This document shows positions 1-11,699 of a DNA stretch of 64,000 bases, in pieces. Where the stretch lies: the NCBI GenBank assembly GCA_028023455.1, contig JAQFVV010012405.1, positions 9,507,923-9,571,922 of the forward strand. Direction: 5' to 3'. How positions within the stretch are numbered: the first letter of the stretch is position 1; each line of letters opens with the position of its first letter. A program made the position numbers and the translations under genes. The notes below the pieces were generated by a model, which saw nothing but the letters and a program-made list of their open reading frames with translations, was not told the origin of the DNA and did no database searches. This DNA comes from Epiperipatus broadwayi. Lineage: Eukaryota; Onychophora; Udeonychophora; Euonychophora; Peripatidae.

Positions 1-725
1 CCAAAGAATTGGTATATATATATATATGCTGCTGTGTCACATGTATTTATATAAAGTGAAACTGGTAATTTATTTTAGTAATGCCTTAAAATGACATTTA
101 AAAATATAACTGAAAGTGCAAGTAATAATTTTGCTTGGATTAAAAATAAACAAGGTAAAAAAGTAAAAGATTAATAGATGATTCTATATTCTAAAGAAAG
201 ACATTATAATTAATGAACCTATGATATTAATATGTATATATAGAATGATTTTATTTTTCATTTATTAAAAAAAAAGGAGAGACATTTTAAAAATGAACCA
301 AACACAAATAATTTTGCTTAAATTAAAGATCTAAGAGTAAAGAATTAATTAATTGACATTCTGTTTTAAAAAAGAAGAAATTGAAAAAATCAAATTATTT
401 TAGAGAAATCTGTCAAGACTGAATTTATTTTTTATTTTTTAAAAAAGAAAGGAAATGCCTTTATTATTAAAGCAATGAAATTTATGTAGATTCAAAATGG
501 AATTAATTATGAAATGTATTTTTAATAATTTTATTATTTTGACAAGTTAAAATATATGATATAGATGCCAGTATACACATACATTTCTATGTGCACAAAC
601 ATATATATTAATTACATGGTATAAAAATTAATAATTTTTTTAATTTGATAAATTCAAATATGTTATGTTAATAAATTAATATATTGCAAGTCTCTGTGGA
701 TATATATATATATTGTAATGGTATG
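1..725. other. AT-rich stretch without recognised feature
   Basis: Very AT-rich DNA with short TA and A/T runs. I see no open frame with protein-like content, no tRNA-like boxes and no clear repeat partner elsewhere in the window. Confidence 0.6.
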
Positions 726-729
726 AAAA

Positions 730-870
730 GTAGAGCTGCTTTAACCTAACTTAGAGATACAGGTCAAGGGGGTTCGAACCTCACCTACTCCTCTAGAATG
801 TTACTAAGTGACTTACTCCCCAAATCTCACTAGCATTTATTCTTTATGTATGCCTAGTGGTCAGGGATAG
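730..870 (+). repeat. Possible tRNA-derived SINE relic
   Basis: A perfect B-box-like GGTTCGAACC sits at 771-780, with a weak A-box candidate about 40 bases upstream. The stretch is less AT-rich than its flanks. No tail and no target duplication could be identified. It could also be chance, so confidence is low. Confidence 0.3.
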
Positions 871-1363
871 ATGAGATTCCAAAGAGGAATTTTAACAAAG
901 AAAAATCAGGTTTAAACTATATAATGACACAGACAAGATATTGATGAGATTAGTGAATGAACATTTATTGTTTAATTAAAACAAATGAGAATTTGAAAAA
1001 TCAATTGACAAACAAAAAATGTTGCAAGTTATTTTCTTGCAGCAGTAAACAGAGATCAAGAAATACATTTAGCAAGATCCAATTAATGTACATAAACAAT
1101 TCAATTGGCAACTATAAAACCATACTATGCCTAGCCAACAACTGGGTGCTTTACTTTAAAGGAGAGGGACAGAAACAAATTACAAAAATGGGTAATTGAT
1201 TAAACTAGTTAAATGGGTTAAGGCCATGTTCAAAGATATCCCACATTTAAATGACAAAATAAAGATAAATCCCCACCCCTAGTGGACATTTTTCAAATAT
1301 AGTAGTATTTTGAGCATATGACAAGGTAAGGTTTTATTCATAATGAAATTAAAAACTATTGTG

Positions 1364-1670
1364 GTCCTTGGTGATTCAATTGTGTGAGTTTAGAAGTGAG
1401 TCTCAGGGAACAATGTTTTTATACATGGCTAACTTGGGTCTGGATAGCACTCTTGGTCTAACACATAGTTAGAGAAATGGAGCTTGTTCACTGCAGCATG
1501 ATCCGAGCTCAGGACTGGAGTATAAGTGCTTGTCCAGTAGTAATATTTGAAAAAGAGTCAAGATCTACTTTATCATCAATGGCCATCTTGGAGTGGTGTT
1601 AGCCTATTAATCAATGATAAAGGGAACTATAGATATGTGCCAAGACACCCATGAATCACCAAGTAGTACA
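1364..1670. repeat. Candidate MITE with imperfect terminal inverted repeats
   Basis: CTTGGTGATTCA near 1372 has its exact reverse complement near 1652, and similarity runs a further 5-8 bases outward on both sides. The roughly 300-bp interior has no coding capacity and is not itself inverted. This fits a short non-autonomous DNA transposon, but no target duplication is clear. Confidence 0.35.
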
Positions 1671-2569
1671 ATATAAGAGAAAATGCAGTTAAATGACTGT
1701 TAAACTTTAAAAACCTTAAGTAAATATACGTATATGAAATAATATGACTTCAAAATTTTCTGAGACTGAGGAAATATCCACTCTTAAAAATAATTATTAC
1801 TTTACATCTTTTAACAAACATTAAAATATGAGAAAGATATGTATATTAATTAATCACTATTTAACTAGTTCACCCTTAGGGTTAATGAAGTCTTAAGATT
1901 TTAATTTATATATATGACCGTACTGTCCCCTCTCTTACATTTAATAAAAATACGAACGTTTAAACTATAAGTTCTATACAAATATGTATACATTAGTAAA
2001 ATCAAGGTTGACTTTAAAGAGTGATAAAAAATAATGCAGGATTGGATCTTTTTCTTAAATGCATAAAATTGAACACTTTGATAAATATACTTGAATGTTA
2101 TTTTTTATATTTCTAAGTACAAATTAAAAAAAATGTTGAATTATTTTTATAAAAAAATAAGTGTGTGTTATGCATTTCTTTCTCTTTCTAATATATATAA
2201 AATTCAGTAAAAACCAATGCAGCAGGAAGGCATTGGAAAGAGAAATTTGATTCAAAGAATTTTCTAATAAATCTAAAATATTCCCATATTTAGTAGCAGA
2301 TCAAACAAGTAAAAATAAATGAAATTAGATTATTTCTTCCTTCCAGTTCCTCCTATATACATATATTTATTCCAAGCCATAAGAAAGAAATCATGTTTCT
2401 TTCTTTAAAAAAAATATAAGTAGTATACAATTCAAGTAATGTATAATAATGATCCGTTAACAAACAAACAAAAAAAGATTTATGTATATATTAATAAGAT
2501 TAAGAATCACCATTATTCTGGTAAAAAAAATGACAATAAAAATGTTAAAAATTATCAGGCTATATATAT
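1671..2569. other. AT-rich stretch without recognised feature
   Basis: Nothing recognisable before the LTR element; only A/T runs and TA microsatellite scraps. Confidence 0.55.
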
Positions 2570-5500
2570 TGTAACGTTCAGAATCGTATGATCAGCCAAC
2601 AAGATTCAGAGACCTAGCAAAAGTACTTCAAACCCAGTATGTTTGGGATATGGTATTCGCGGAACAGTACTAAGCTTTAACCTATTTGCCAGTGCTCCAA
2701 AATCTCCACTATCCAATCAACACTCCTGATGCTACTAATGGTCATTGTTTTTCTTCAGTCCCGGTGGTCAGGGTAGAAACAAGGACTCTCTATTTAAACC
2801 TAGCCTATCCTGCACTAGACTTTATTAATTTAATCTAAGATACTCACTAAATACCTTAATATAGCTCAAAATATTACTTTTAATATTTCATAGGTTTTGG
2901 ATACATACATATATGACTTAATCAAGTGTGGATGTGGGTGAGTGGCATGACAACGGTGTAAATATAAACAATTTATTAACACAATTCATTAAAAAATATA
3001 AACAATCATAACCATGTTGGAATCTTATTACAATCCATGTATAGGTTTACATTTAAGCCAAAAAATAATAATTACCATGTTTGATTATCAGTTATTGATA
3101 ATGGTACAGAATTTCGATATCACCAGGATAAATATGTGATTTTTTTACAAAGAATTACAATATTCAAACATAAGTTATTTATAAAAGTACAGTATTTTAG
3201 ATATCACTAGGATAAATGTATAATTTTTACAAAGAAGTCACCTGTCAATAATGACAACCAAGATTATGAACTATTAAATCTAACGATTACAATAATGAAC
3301 ATCAGCATTAGATATGTCTGTGCATCATAATGAAGTCATACAGGAGTTCATGACAACAACAATTGTGAATCAAAACAATAATTATAAATTAACCAGAAAT
3401 GATAGCTACACACATAGTAAATAATCAGTATTATACGTGTGTCATCATAGAACAAATTTTTATATTAAGAATAATATTTATCAAGAGATATGCCACCATA
3501 ACAATTAATATGCCAATTTTGGAGAGCAAACACAATACCTGGTTATATTAAGTCAGAGGCCAAATGAATATATATATATAATAAATTTATGCGTGTGTTT
3601 ACATACATAGGGGACGTTAAGTATATATATATTTATTATTATTATTATTATTATATTTTATTGTTAGTATTCCCAGCAGGAGTTATGGACAAAAGCATAA
3701 TTTTAGCTCCCTTCATTATTAATAGTTATATGAAAAATATGGCTTATCTATTTCACACAGAATTAACAACAGGTATGATTAAGAAATCTAATTACAGCAT
3801 TTAGTGGCGTCTGGGTTTGAATCCTGTGCTGGCTATCTTATTAGCATTGGCAACCATGGGCCAATCTTCTTTGTCAAGCAGTAATATATATGTTCCTATG
3901 ATATCACATCTGCATTCAGCTTGGCTTGTGTAGGAAATAATAGAGCATGGGCTTTGAATCTCTATCGTTACAGAGCCTGCCCATTCATCAGCTCAAAGAA
4001 AATCTTGGCTATCTCGTATCGCCAAGACCAGTAAAATATCCATGTGGCAGTCTGCATAGCATACTCGACGTCTATTCTTTATGAAAAGCCATATAGGCAC
4101 AGATTAATCTATTAAGCCACTGATATATTTGCCCATTAAAAGCATTAACTTATATCTGCATAGATATTTTCCTAAACCTGTATTTAATAAGTAATAATGG
4201 GGAAATTTGACAACCATATCTTATAGGCTATAAAACGCCCAAGTGTTTCAAATATAAATCTTAACCATAAAATGCTAAAGAGGCAAAAAAATATACTACT
4301 GCTGGGATATTTCTTTCCCCAAATGCATGCATCACTAAATATACCTATAGAGTGAGATGAACACATACATATCTTTGCAATAAGTAATATTGCCCATTTT
4401 TGATTTTAAAAAGAAGCACTGTCATTATTATTATTATTATTATTTCTACATTTAAATAAATGCATATATACATTATTTCATTTTTTTAATTGTCACAAAG
4501 AATCTTAATCTAAATCAAATAAAATAATTTTAACATTCATTTATATTTTAAATTTCTTTACCCAGGGTACTGTGATTATGCATATACGGTAAGAGGGCGG
4601 ATTTTTTAAGACAGATATTTGATTTCTTCTTTCTCTCTCTCTCTTTTTTTATTAAATAAATGACATTTAACTAAGCCAGAATTAGACACAATTTAAGAAA
4701 TTTAACTTTGACTGTTTCTTATTTTACCATTATAAAAATCGTTATCCCCTTCCCACTTTAGATTCGGGATAAAGCAAACAAATTCATACATAAATCGGTT
4801 TAATAGTACAATATCATTTATCCCCATACTTGACTAGATTGGCATATATCGGCATACCTCAAAATAAAACATATAAAAGCTGTATTTATAGACTCTATAA
4901 TAATCTTTTGTTCCACTTAGAATTATACATTACACTTTTTTTTTTAACCATTAATAAGTAATCTAGTTATAATTCAAATTGACTTGTTAAAACAATAATA
5001 AAAAAAAACTAAACAATCATCATATATATATAAATGTCCCCTTGAAACACATCTTTTTAAGATAGTCTTTTACGAATTTTATAAATCTAAGGAAATTAAA
5101 TGTTCGAATTTTTATAGAAGGCATTCTTAAGATATAAATAATTTTTTTTTTAAAGATAGAAAGTTTATACTTGCGATAGATTATGGTGTCATTTTGCTTG
5201 ATGCAGATTTTTTTTCCACTGGTTCACTCATTGTCAGGATCGACCTTGGGCTTTACTGGACTCAGGATAGACTGGCTTCGAGTTGTTTCTCTATTTTCTT
5301 TCGATGGATTACTGTGTCACTTTGATTGAGGCAGATATTTTTCTACTGGTTCACTCATTGTCAGGATCGACCTTGGGCTTTACTGGACTCAGGATAGACC
5401 GGCTTTGACATTGGTTCTCCATCTTCTTTCATAGCAGCAGCATGGGATCAATTGTCTTTCTTCCTCTTCTTTAGATGCATTTTTCTGGAGATTTTTCAGA

Positions 5501-6313
5501 GAAGGGCAAGATAAATTCTTTTCTACTCACAGACCATAGCGTTGATCTATTCTCAGCTTAAATATAGTCAATTGCTCTGTTAGAGAGAGTCACTGACTCT
5601 TCAAACTTTTACTTTAAAAAAAGTTTTTTTTTTACTGCCAACAACTTTATTTTTATTCTCTGACTGATTGAGTTTGACGTCTTGGTTCTTTGACTTTGAC
5701 TGACCCCTCTCGAAAATTTAGCCCAGTATTTATAAAAACTTTTGCTAAGCCACTCTTTGTTTTCTATATATTTTTTTTAACACCCATACTATAACTGCCT
5801 TGGTTAGAAATGAAAACAGACCGCATGATTGATCTTTGATTTAAATCAGTTTAAAGATAAGAAAATAATTTAACACTTCCATGTAACTAGCTGGGTTGAT
5901 CTTTTATCTAAAACAGGTGACACAATCCTGTTAAGATTACACCAAGGTATGAAAATCTTACTTGCTTTTTAATGGCCTCAAGGATGAGAAAATAAATTCA
6001 CACTTACATGCAACTACATTTTTCGGAATGTTTAAGAAAAAAAACAGAATCATCAAAATGTTATTCGCAAGGAAAGAATCGCCTTTAGGACAAATATATA
6101 AGACAATGGAAATATATTTTTCTTTCTAAATATATATAAAAAATGCATTTCAATAAAACAATATATATACATGAGCCCTCTCATTCATCAAGACACACAC
6201 CTATACAAACAAATAAAAAAAATTAGATATTCGAGCTTTAAAAATCTATAGATATATGCTATTTCCAACAACTAACATGAAGCTCTGTGTGTGCAAACAC
6301 ACTGAATGCTTCA
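2570..6313 (-). repeat. Left LTR (3' LTR in element orientation)
   Basis: Nearly collinear with 9037-15339 apart from the PLE insertion there; differences are scattered substitutions and small indels. The repeat begins TGTAACG and ends GCTTCA, so it looks like a TG...CA unit. The right copy, however, appears to extend 188 bases further (to 8849), where it abuts the primer-binding site, so this copy may lack its outer end. It lacks about 19 bases present in the right copy near 9412 and has an extra tandem unit near 5181-5413. Frames of up to 71 codons inside it are not credible genes. Confidence 0.8.
5181..5413. repeat. About 128-bp tandem duplication inside left LTR
   Basis: A unit starting TTATGGTGTC at 5181 recurs in diverged form from 5309. 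Both contain GATCGACCTTGGGC followed by ACTGGACTCAGGATAGAC. The right LTR has a single unit at about 14331-14430, whose start matches unit 1 and whose continuation matches what follows unit 2. That pattern fits loss of one unit by slippage or unequal exchange in the right LTR, or gain in the left. Confidence 0.8.
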
Positions 6314-6587
6314 TATCCCTCAAGTTATGAAAAGAAAAAAAACAATAAAAAATGATCAAACCTACTCTGGTAAAATCCTTTTTTTTTCTACAGCAGAGAC
6401 CCTTTAAGTTTATATTAAAGAATAACAAAACTGCTTCATTACAAAAATATATTAATCTATTCTATGGTTAGTGACTGACTACATATATATCCCCAAAAAT
6501 TCATATAGCTTTATACTAATTTGAAAATTCATGGTCCCTATTAATTTAAAATCAGTACCCGTCATTACCCTTTTTTTCTAAGACCCT

Positions 6588-7064
6588 CTATGTTTTTCCC
6601 GGATCTGGAGGTACCTGGTGGTAGAGCTTTAAACTCAGGGCCTTACAAATTCCCCTTATGCCTTTATGATCCTGAAGGAGAAATGCATTTTTTCCACAAA
6701 CCTTCATTATCTTGAAAGGCCCACATTATAATGGAAAGAACTTCTTATACTGATCCTGCTGTGGGTCACTAACACCTTGCATGTGCACCCACACATGGTC
6801 ACCTACTTGAAAATTGAATGGTTGTATGCCCCCCTTTCTTTGTTTTTCTGCCATTCTGTTTAACTGATCCAGGGCTTCTTTCTTATCTCCTTTATAAATT
6901 CTCTTTCCATCCATTGTTAGTGGGGTTTTCATCATACCCTGGAAGCCATGACCAACATGAAAGTAGATTTGTGTAAAGTTAGTGGCCTGATTAACTTTAC
7001 AGTTGATTGGCTCTACCCAACTCTCATGCTTATTTTTCACATGCTCACTTATTTCACCAACACT
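6588..7064 (-). pseudogene. Integrase C-terminal fragment (Gypsy-type)
   Basis: Minus-strand frame 7631-6726, residues about 191-301, reads as the end of an LTR-retroelement integrase: KHESWVE, then a basic stretch (EALDQLNRMAEKQRKGG), then FQVGDHVWVHM, the small beta-barrel seen at integrase ends. An in-frame TAA at 6726 interrupts it. The same frame then continues with a further typical stretch (CGPFKIMKV, then a run ending VPPDPGKT) to a TAG at 6588-6590. The catalytic core with its D,D,E residues is absent, so this cannot act as an integrase. It is joined directly, in frame, to the upstream Ig domain at about 7064. Family assignment to Gypsy rather than BEL is inference. Confidence 0.7.
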
Positions 7065-7840
7065 CTTTCCAGAATCCTCAATGCTAGCTTTAATAATAGC
7101 CATTGTTGTTGTAGCTTTCATACAAGTCATCAAGCACTTATTGCTAGGTTCATGTCCCTTTCCATCCATACACCACCTGACAGTAGGCAAAGGATCACTC
7201 CTAAATTTGCACTGAAGAGCAACATCTTTATGAATATAACCATTAACATCATTTAACCTTTTTATCATGGTTAGAGGTTTAGCAACATATAATGCCTTGG
7301 CTTTAATGGATTTAGATGGAGGTGAGGGCTTTCCCATATCTGCAGCATTTTGGACAATCACTCTGAACTCATACTCTAAACCTTCAGTTAAACCTGTTAC
7401 AGTGTAGTAAGTTTCATTTATTTCAAAACCAGCATTGAATATAACCCATCTTAAACTAATATTATCATGTCTTTCAATTACATAATTACACATGGAACTG
7501 CCATCATCCTCCTCAGGTTCATCCCATTTGATTGTAACTGCAGTTTTATCACAATTGACGATCTGTGGAGTCATTGAAGCTTTTGGTTTGACTAAGTCTT
7601 TGAGTTCTGCTGTTATGCTATTATCATCCATGGAATAACTATATTATCCATAGTAACCTTATTAGTGATTGATATTCTTTTTCGATCATCAGCAATGAGG
7701 TTGTATTTCTCTTCCTCTGGAAGAGTCTGTGTTTCTTTCTGCCATTCTACCATATCTTTTTCACTGGAAGTTTCACACACTAATTTAGCACTTTGTTCTT
7801 TCCTAACTTCCACCTCTGGTAATACCTGAACCAATTCAAC
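7065..7840 (-). pseudogene. Captured titin/twitchin-like Ig - FnIII - Ig segment
   Basis: Three structural domains in a row on the minus strand. Ig 1 (about 7837-7600) has KLVCE and VEWQK as the Cys and Trp of an I-set fold, then a run like the F/G strands; a 1-base frameshift near 7620-7635 breaks it, and the second Cys is not seen. FnIII (residues about 12-110 of frame 7631-6726) has VTIKWDEPEEDDGS, YVIERHD, YYTVTGLTEGLEYEFRV and a PSPPS end, the hallmarks of giant-muscle-protein FnIII repeats. Ig 2 (residues about 115-189) has VALQCKF, VRWCMDG and IEDSGK, then stops just before the expected second Cys, where integrase sequence takes over. In muscle such arrays lie in the A-band and bind thick filaments. 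No introns are visible across the domains, which fits capture through RNA. The exact host gene (titin, twitchin, projectin) cannot be decided by eye. Confidence 0.75.
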
Positions 7841-8254
7841 CAGTGGTTTTTGAATTGTTACTTGGGATACTGTCTCAATATTTCCCAGTTGATCAGGTTG
7901 CAAGTCCCTTCTTTCCTCCTGCTGTCCTTGTACATTCTGCATTTCTTTTTGGATGGTCTTGGAGTTCCCCTGTGGAGCCTTTCCCAGATTATCTAAAGTT
8001 TTGTTTATGTTCTCATCCCTCTTTCTGAATTCCTCTTTAGTCTCCTCCTTCTCTGTTCAACTTTTTCCCCACCAGTCATCCATCTTTCTCTGAGTTTCCT
8101 CTGCTTTCTTATTGTATTCAAGTATTTTCTCTGCTATCTTAGAAAATTCACTCTTCATCTCTTCTGCTCTCTTTCTGTCTTCTTTTTCTTTTGTATTACT
8201 CTGTATGTTCATGGTTAACATAAGCTGGTATAGGTCTTGAATTGTCACCTCCAT
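7841..8254 (-). pseudogene. Gag-like N-terminal region with coiled coil
   Basis: Starts at ATG 8254 with a Lys/Glu-rich coiled-coil-like segment (LTMNIQ, KEKEDRKRAEEMK, EYNKKAEETQRKMDD). It hits one TGA at 8057 and then continues in the same frame through more charged sequence into the Ig domain. Its position just behind the leader and primer-binding site, and its composition, fit the start of a Gypsy-type Gag. No capsid core or zinc knuckle is present. The Gag-to-Ig junction lies somewhere between about 7900 and 7840 and cannot be placed exactly. Assignment as Gag rests on position and composition, not on a diagnostic motif. Confidence 0.5.
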
Positions 8255-8836
8255 TTTTTTTGCTTGTACTATAATAGTCTATTGCTTTCTATAACTATCT
8301 CTTCATCTAAACAATACTCTTTTTTGTACTATTTTTTTAGTTTTCTTAAAGTGTTATACCTTCCCCTCCTATGATCTCCTATGCATCTTCATCCTTTTCC
8401 CCATCATTCCCACATACTGCCTGCTCCTTTCCTTATATTCATCCTAAGTCCATGCCTGCCTATCTACTATTCAACAGACATAAATATCACATGTACCATA
8501 AAAATAAATCAAAACAAATTTGTACATAGATATATATAAAAAGTACATAAAAAATTTCTCTTACCCTATTGAGACCAGTCACTGCCCCCCTTGCTCACAG
8601 GTTGCTTGTTCTGCTGTACCTAGAAAACTGCTAAGATCTAAAAATGACAACTTTCACACAATCATCACATTCTATTACTCCAATGCCACCCTCCTTTTGT
8701 TTATATCCACATCAGTCTGTGTCTCCCATCATCATCAATCCACACACCAAAGTAAAATCCATAATGATTATTAGAATCCTGGCTGATGACAAAATTTATG
8801 AGTAACACGAAAAAAAAATTTCCTTTTCAAAATTTT
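8255..8836 (-). other. Untranslated leader between primer-binding site and gag-like start
   Basis: In element orientation this follows the primer-binding site and precedes the ATG at 8254. It has no long frame on the minus strand. A plus-strand frame here (8520-8774) looks like chance. The packaging signal would be expected here, but I cannot recognise one. Confidence 0.45.
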
Positions 8837-8848
8837 CTCTGGGCGCCA
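8837..8848 (-). promoter_or_regulatory. tRNA primer-binding site
   Basis: On the minus strand the sequence reads ...GGTGACA|TGGCGCCCAGAG. TGGCGCC right after a CA-ending LTR is the classic layout of a minus-strand primer-binding site; this 7-mer is the one used by several tRNA-primed retroelements. It fixes the inner edge of the right LTR at 8849, which is 188 bases beyond where similarity to the left LTR starts. Complementarity beyond the first 8-9 bases is weak, so the primer tRNA is not named. Confidence 0.6.
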
Positions 8849-11420
8849 TGTCACCAACCACAAGTGAATAAATCCAATTGCCTCATAGTGGCATTAAACC
8901 TGAAAAATATCTACATTTTTTACATAAAAAAATTTTAAATCAAAGTTATCACTCAGGTGTTCAGGGTGTGTGGGTTTATATAATCGAAGCCTCACATTGG
9001 GAAGCCAAGCCCGGAAAAAAAAAATATACATAACCCTGTAATGTTCAGAATCGTATGATCAGCCAACAAGATTCAGAGACCTAGCAAAAGTACTTCAAAC
9101 CCAGTATGTTCGGGATATGGTATTCGCAGAACAGTACTAAGTTTTAACCTATTTGCCAGTGCTCCAAAATCTCCACTATCCAACCAACGCTCCTGATGCT
9201 ACTAATGGTCATTGTTTTTCTTCGGTCCCGGGGGTCAGGGTAGAAACTAGGACTCTCTATTCAAACCTAGCCTATCCTGCACTAGACTTTATTAAATTTA
9301 ATCTAAGATACTCATTAAATACTTTAATGTAGCTCAAAATATTATTTTTAATATTTCATAGGTTTTGGATACATACATATATGACTTAATCAAGTGTGGA
9401 TGTGGTTGAGTGGATATGATGAACCAGGGAATGACATGACAATGGTGTAAATATAAACAATTTATTAACACAATTCATTAGAAAATATAAATAATCATAA
9501 TCATGTTGGAATCTTATTACAATCCATGTATAGGTTTACATTTAAGCCAAAAAAATAATAATTACCATGTTTGATTATCAGTTATTGATAATGGTACAGA
9601 ATTTCGATATCACCAGGATAAATATGTGATTTTTTACAAAGAATTACAATATTCAACCATAAGTTATTTATAAAAGTACAGTATTTTAGATATCACTAGG
9701 ATAAATGTATAATTTTTACAAAGAAGTCACCTGTCAATAATGACAACCAAGATTATGAACTATTAAATCTAACGATTACAATAACGAACATCAGCATTAG
9801 ATATGTCTGTGCATCGTAATGAAGTCATACTGGAGTTCATGACAACAACAATTGTGAATCAAAACAATAATTATAAATTAACCAGAAATGATAGCTACAC
9901 ACATAGTAAATAACCAGTATTATACGTGTGTCATCATAGAACAAATTTTTATATTAAGAATAATATTTTATCAAGAGATATGCCACCATAACAATTAATA
10001 TGCTAATTTTGGAGAGCAAACACAATACCTGGTTATATTAAGTCAAAGGCCAAATGAATATATATAATAAATTTATGCGTGTGTTTACATACATAGGGGA
10101 TGTTAAGTATATATATATATATTATTATTATTATTATATTTTATTGTTAGTATTCCCAGCAGGAGTTATGGACAAAAGCATAATTTTAGCTCCCTTCATT
10201 ATTAATAGTTATATGAAAAATATGGCTTATCTATTTCACACAGAATTAACAACAGGTATGATTAAGAAATCTAATTACAGCATTCAGTGGCATCTGGGTT
10301 TGAATCCTGTGCTGGCTATCTTATTAGCATTGGCAAACATGGGCCAATCTTCTTTGTCGAGCAGTAATATATATGTTCCTATGATATCACATCCGCATTC
10401 ATCTTGGCTTGTGTAGGAAATAATAGAGCATGGGCTTTGAATCTCTATCGTTATAGAGCCCACCCATTCATCAGCTCAAAGAAAACCTTGGCTATCTCAT
10501 ATCACCAGGACCGGTAAAATATCCAGTGGCAGTCCGCATAGCATACTCGACATCTATTCTTTATTAAAAGCCATATAGGCACAGATTAATCTATTAAGCC
10601 ACTGATATATTTTCCCATTAAAAGCATTAACTTATATCTGCATAGATATTTTCCTAAACCTGTATTTAATAAGTAATAATGGGGAAATTTGACAACCATA
10701 TCTTATTGGCTATAAAACGCCCAAGTGTTTCAAATATAAATCTTAACCATATAATGCTAAAGAGGCAAAAAAATATACTACTGCTGGGATATTTCTTTCC
10801 CCAAATGCATGCATCACTAAATATACATATAGAGTGAGATGAACACATACATATCTTTGCAATAAGTAATATTGCCCATTTTTGATTTTAAAAAGAAGCA
10901 CTGTCATTATTATTATTTTTATTTCTACATTTAAATAAACGCATATATACATTATTTCATTTTTTTAATTGTCACAAAGAATCTTAATCTAAATCAAATA
11001 AAATAATTTTAACATTCATTTATATTTTAAATTTCTTTACCCAGGGTACTGTGATTATGCGTATATATGGTGAGAGGGCGGATTTTTTTATACAGATATT
11101 TGATTTCTTCTCTCTCTCTCTCTCTTTTTATTAAATAAATGACATTTAACTAAGCCAGAATTAGACACAATTTAAGAAATTTAACTTTGACTGTTTCTTA
11201 TTTTACCATTATAAAAATCGTTATCCCCTTCCCACTTTAGATTCCGGATAAAGCAAACAAATTCATACATAAATCGGTTTAATAGTACAATATCATTTAT
11301 CCCCATACTTGACTAGATTGGCATATATCAGCATACCTCAAAATAAAACATATAGAAGCTGTATTTACAGACTCTATAATAATCTTTTGTTCTACTTAGA
11401 ATTATGCATTACACTTTTTT

Positions 11421-11435
11421 TTTTAACCATTAATA
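11421..11435. repeat. Target-site duplication of PLE1 (with 14080-14094)
   Basis: TTTTAACCATTAATA occurs on both sides of the PLE and only once in the left LTR (within 4934-4955), the unoccupied site. This fixes the element ends at 11436 and 14079. Confidence 0.9.
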
Positions 11436-11556
11436 TATAAAATGGGCTAACACGCACAAGCACACAAAGCTAAAAACAAATAAAGCAAATATATATTATT
11501 TTAATACCTATTCATTAAATGGCTAAGCGCTTTCAAGGTTCAAGCCCTCATAATCA
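11436..11556 (+). repeat. Left inverted terminal repeat of PLE1
   Basis: Near-perfect reverse complement of 13913-14036. It contains GGCTAAGCGC followed by GGTTCAAGCCC, a weak resemblance to pol III A and B boxes but with only about 10 bases between, too close for a real tRNA promoter. Confidence 0.9.
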
Positions 11557-11699
11557 AGCAAGCTCTTAAAGTTTGTCTCTCTGTATGCAAATTCCAAGAG
11601 AGAATTGCATTCTTGATAAAATGCAGAGAGATTAAAGTCTTTCCGAAATTCTGCAGCTTTAATCTTAACCAAGCTATTTATAACCGCAACAACATTGTC

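Noticed and set aside
957-1199. 80-codon plus-strand frame
   Set aside because: Low-complexity Asn/Lys-rich translation with no motif; expected by chance in such a window.
7003-7256. Plus-strand frames opposite the Ig/integrase segment
   Set aside because: Shadows of the minus-strand coding sequence, which carries clear domain motifs.
10054-10416. 120-codon frame in the right LTR, also present shortened in the left LTR
   Set aside because: It lies wholly in LTR sequence, passes through TA and ATT microsatellites, and is interrupted by a stop in the other LTR.
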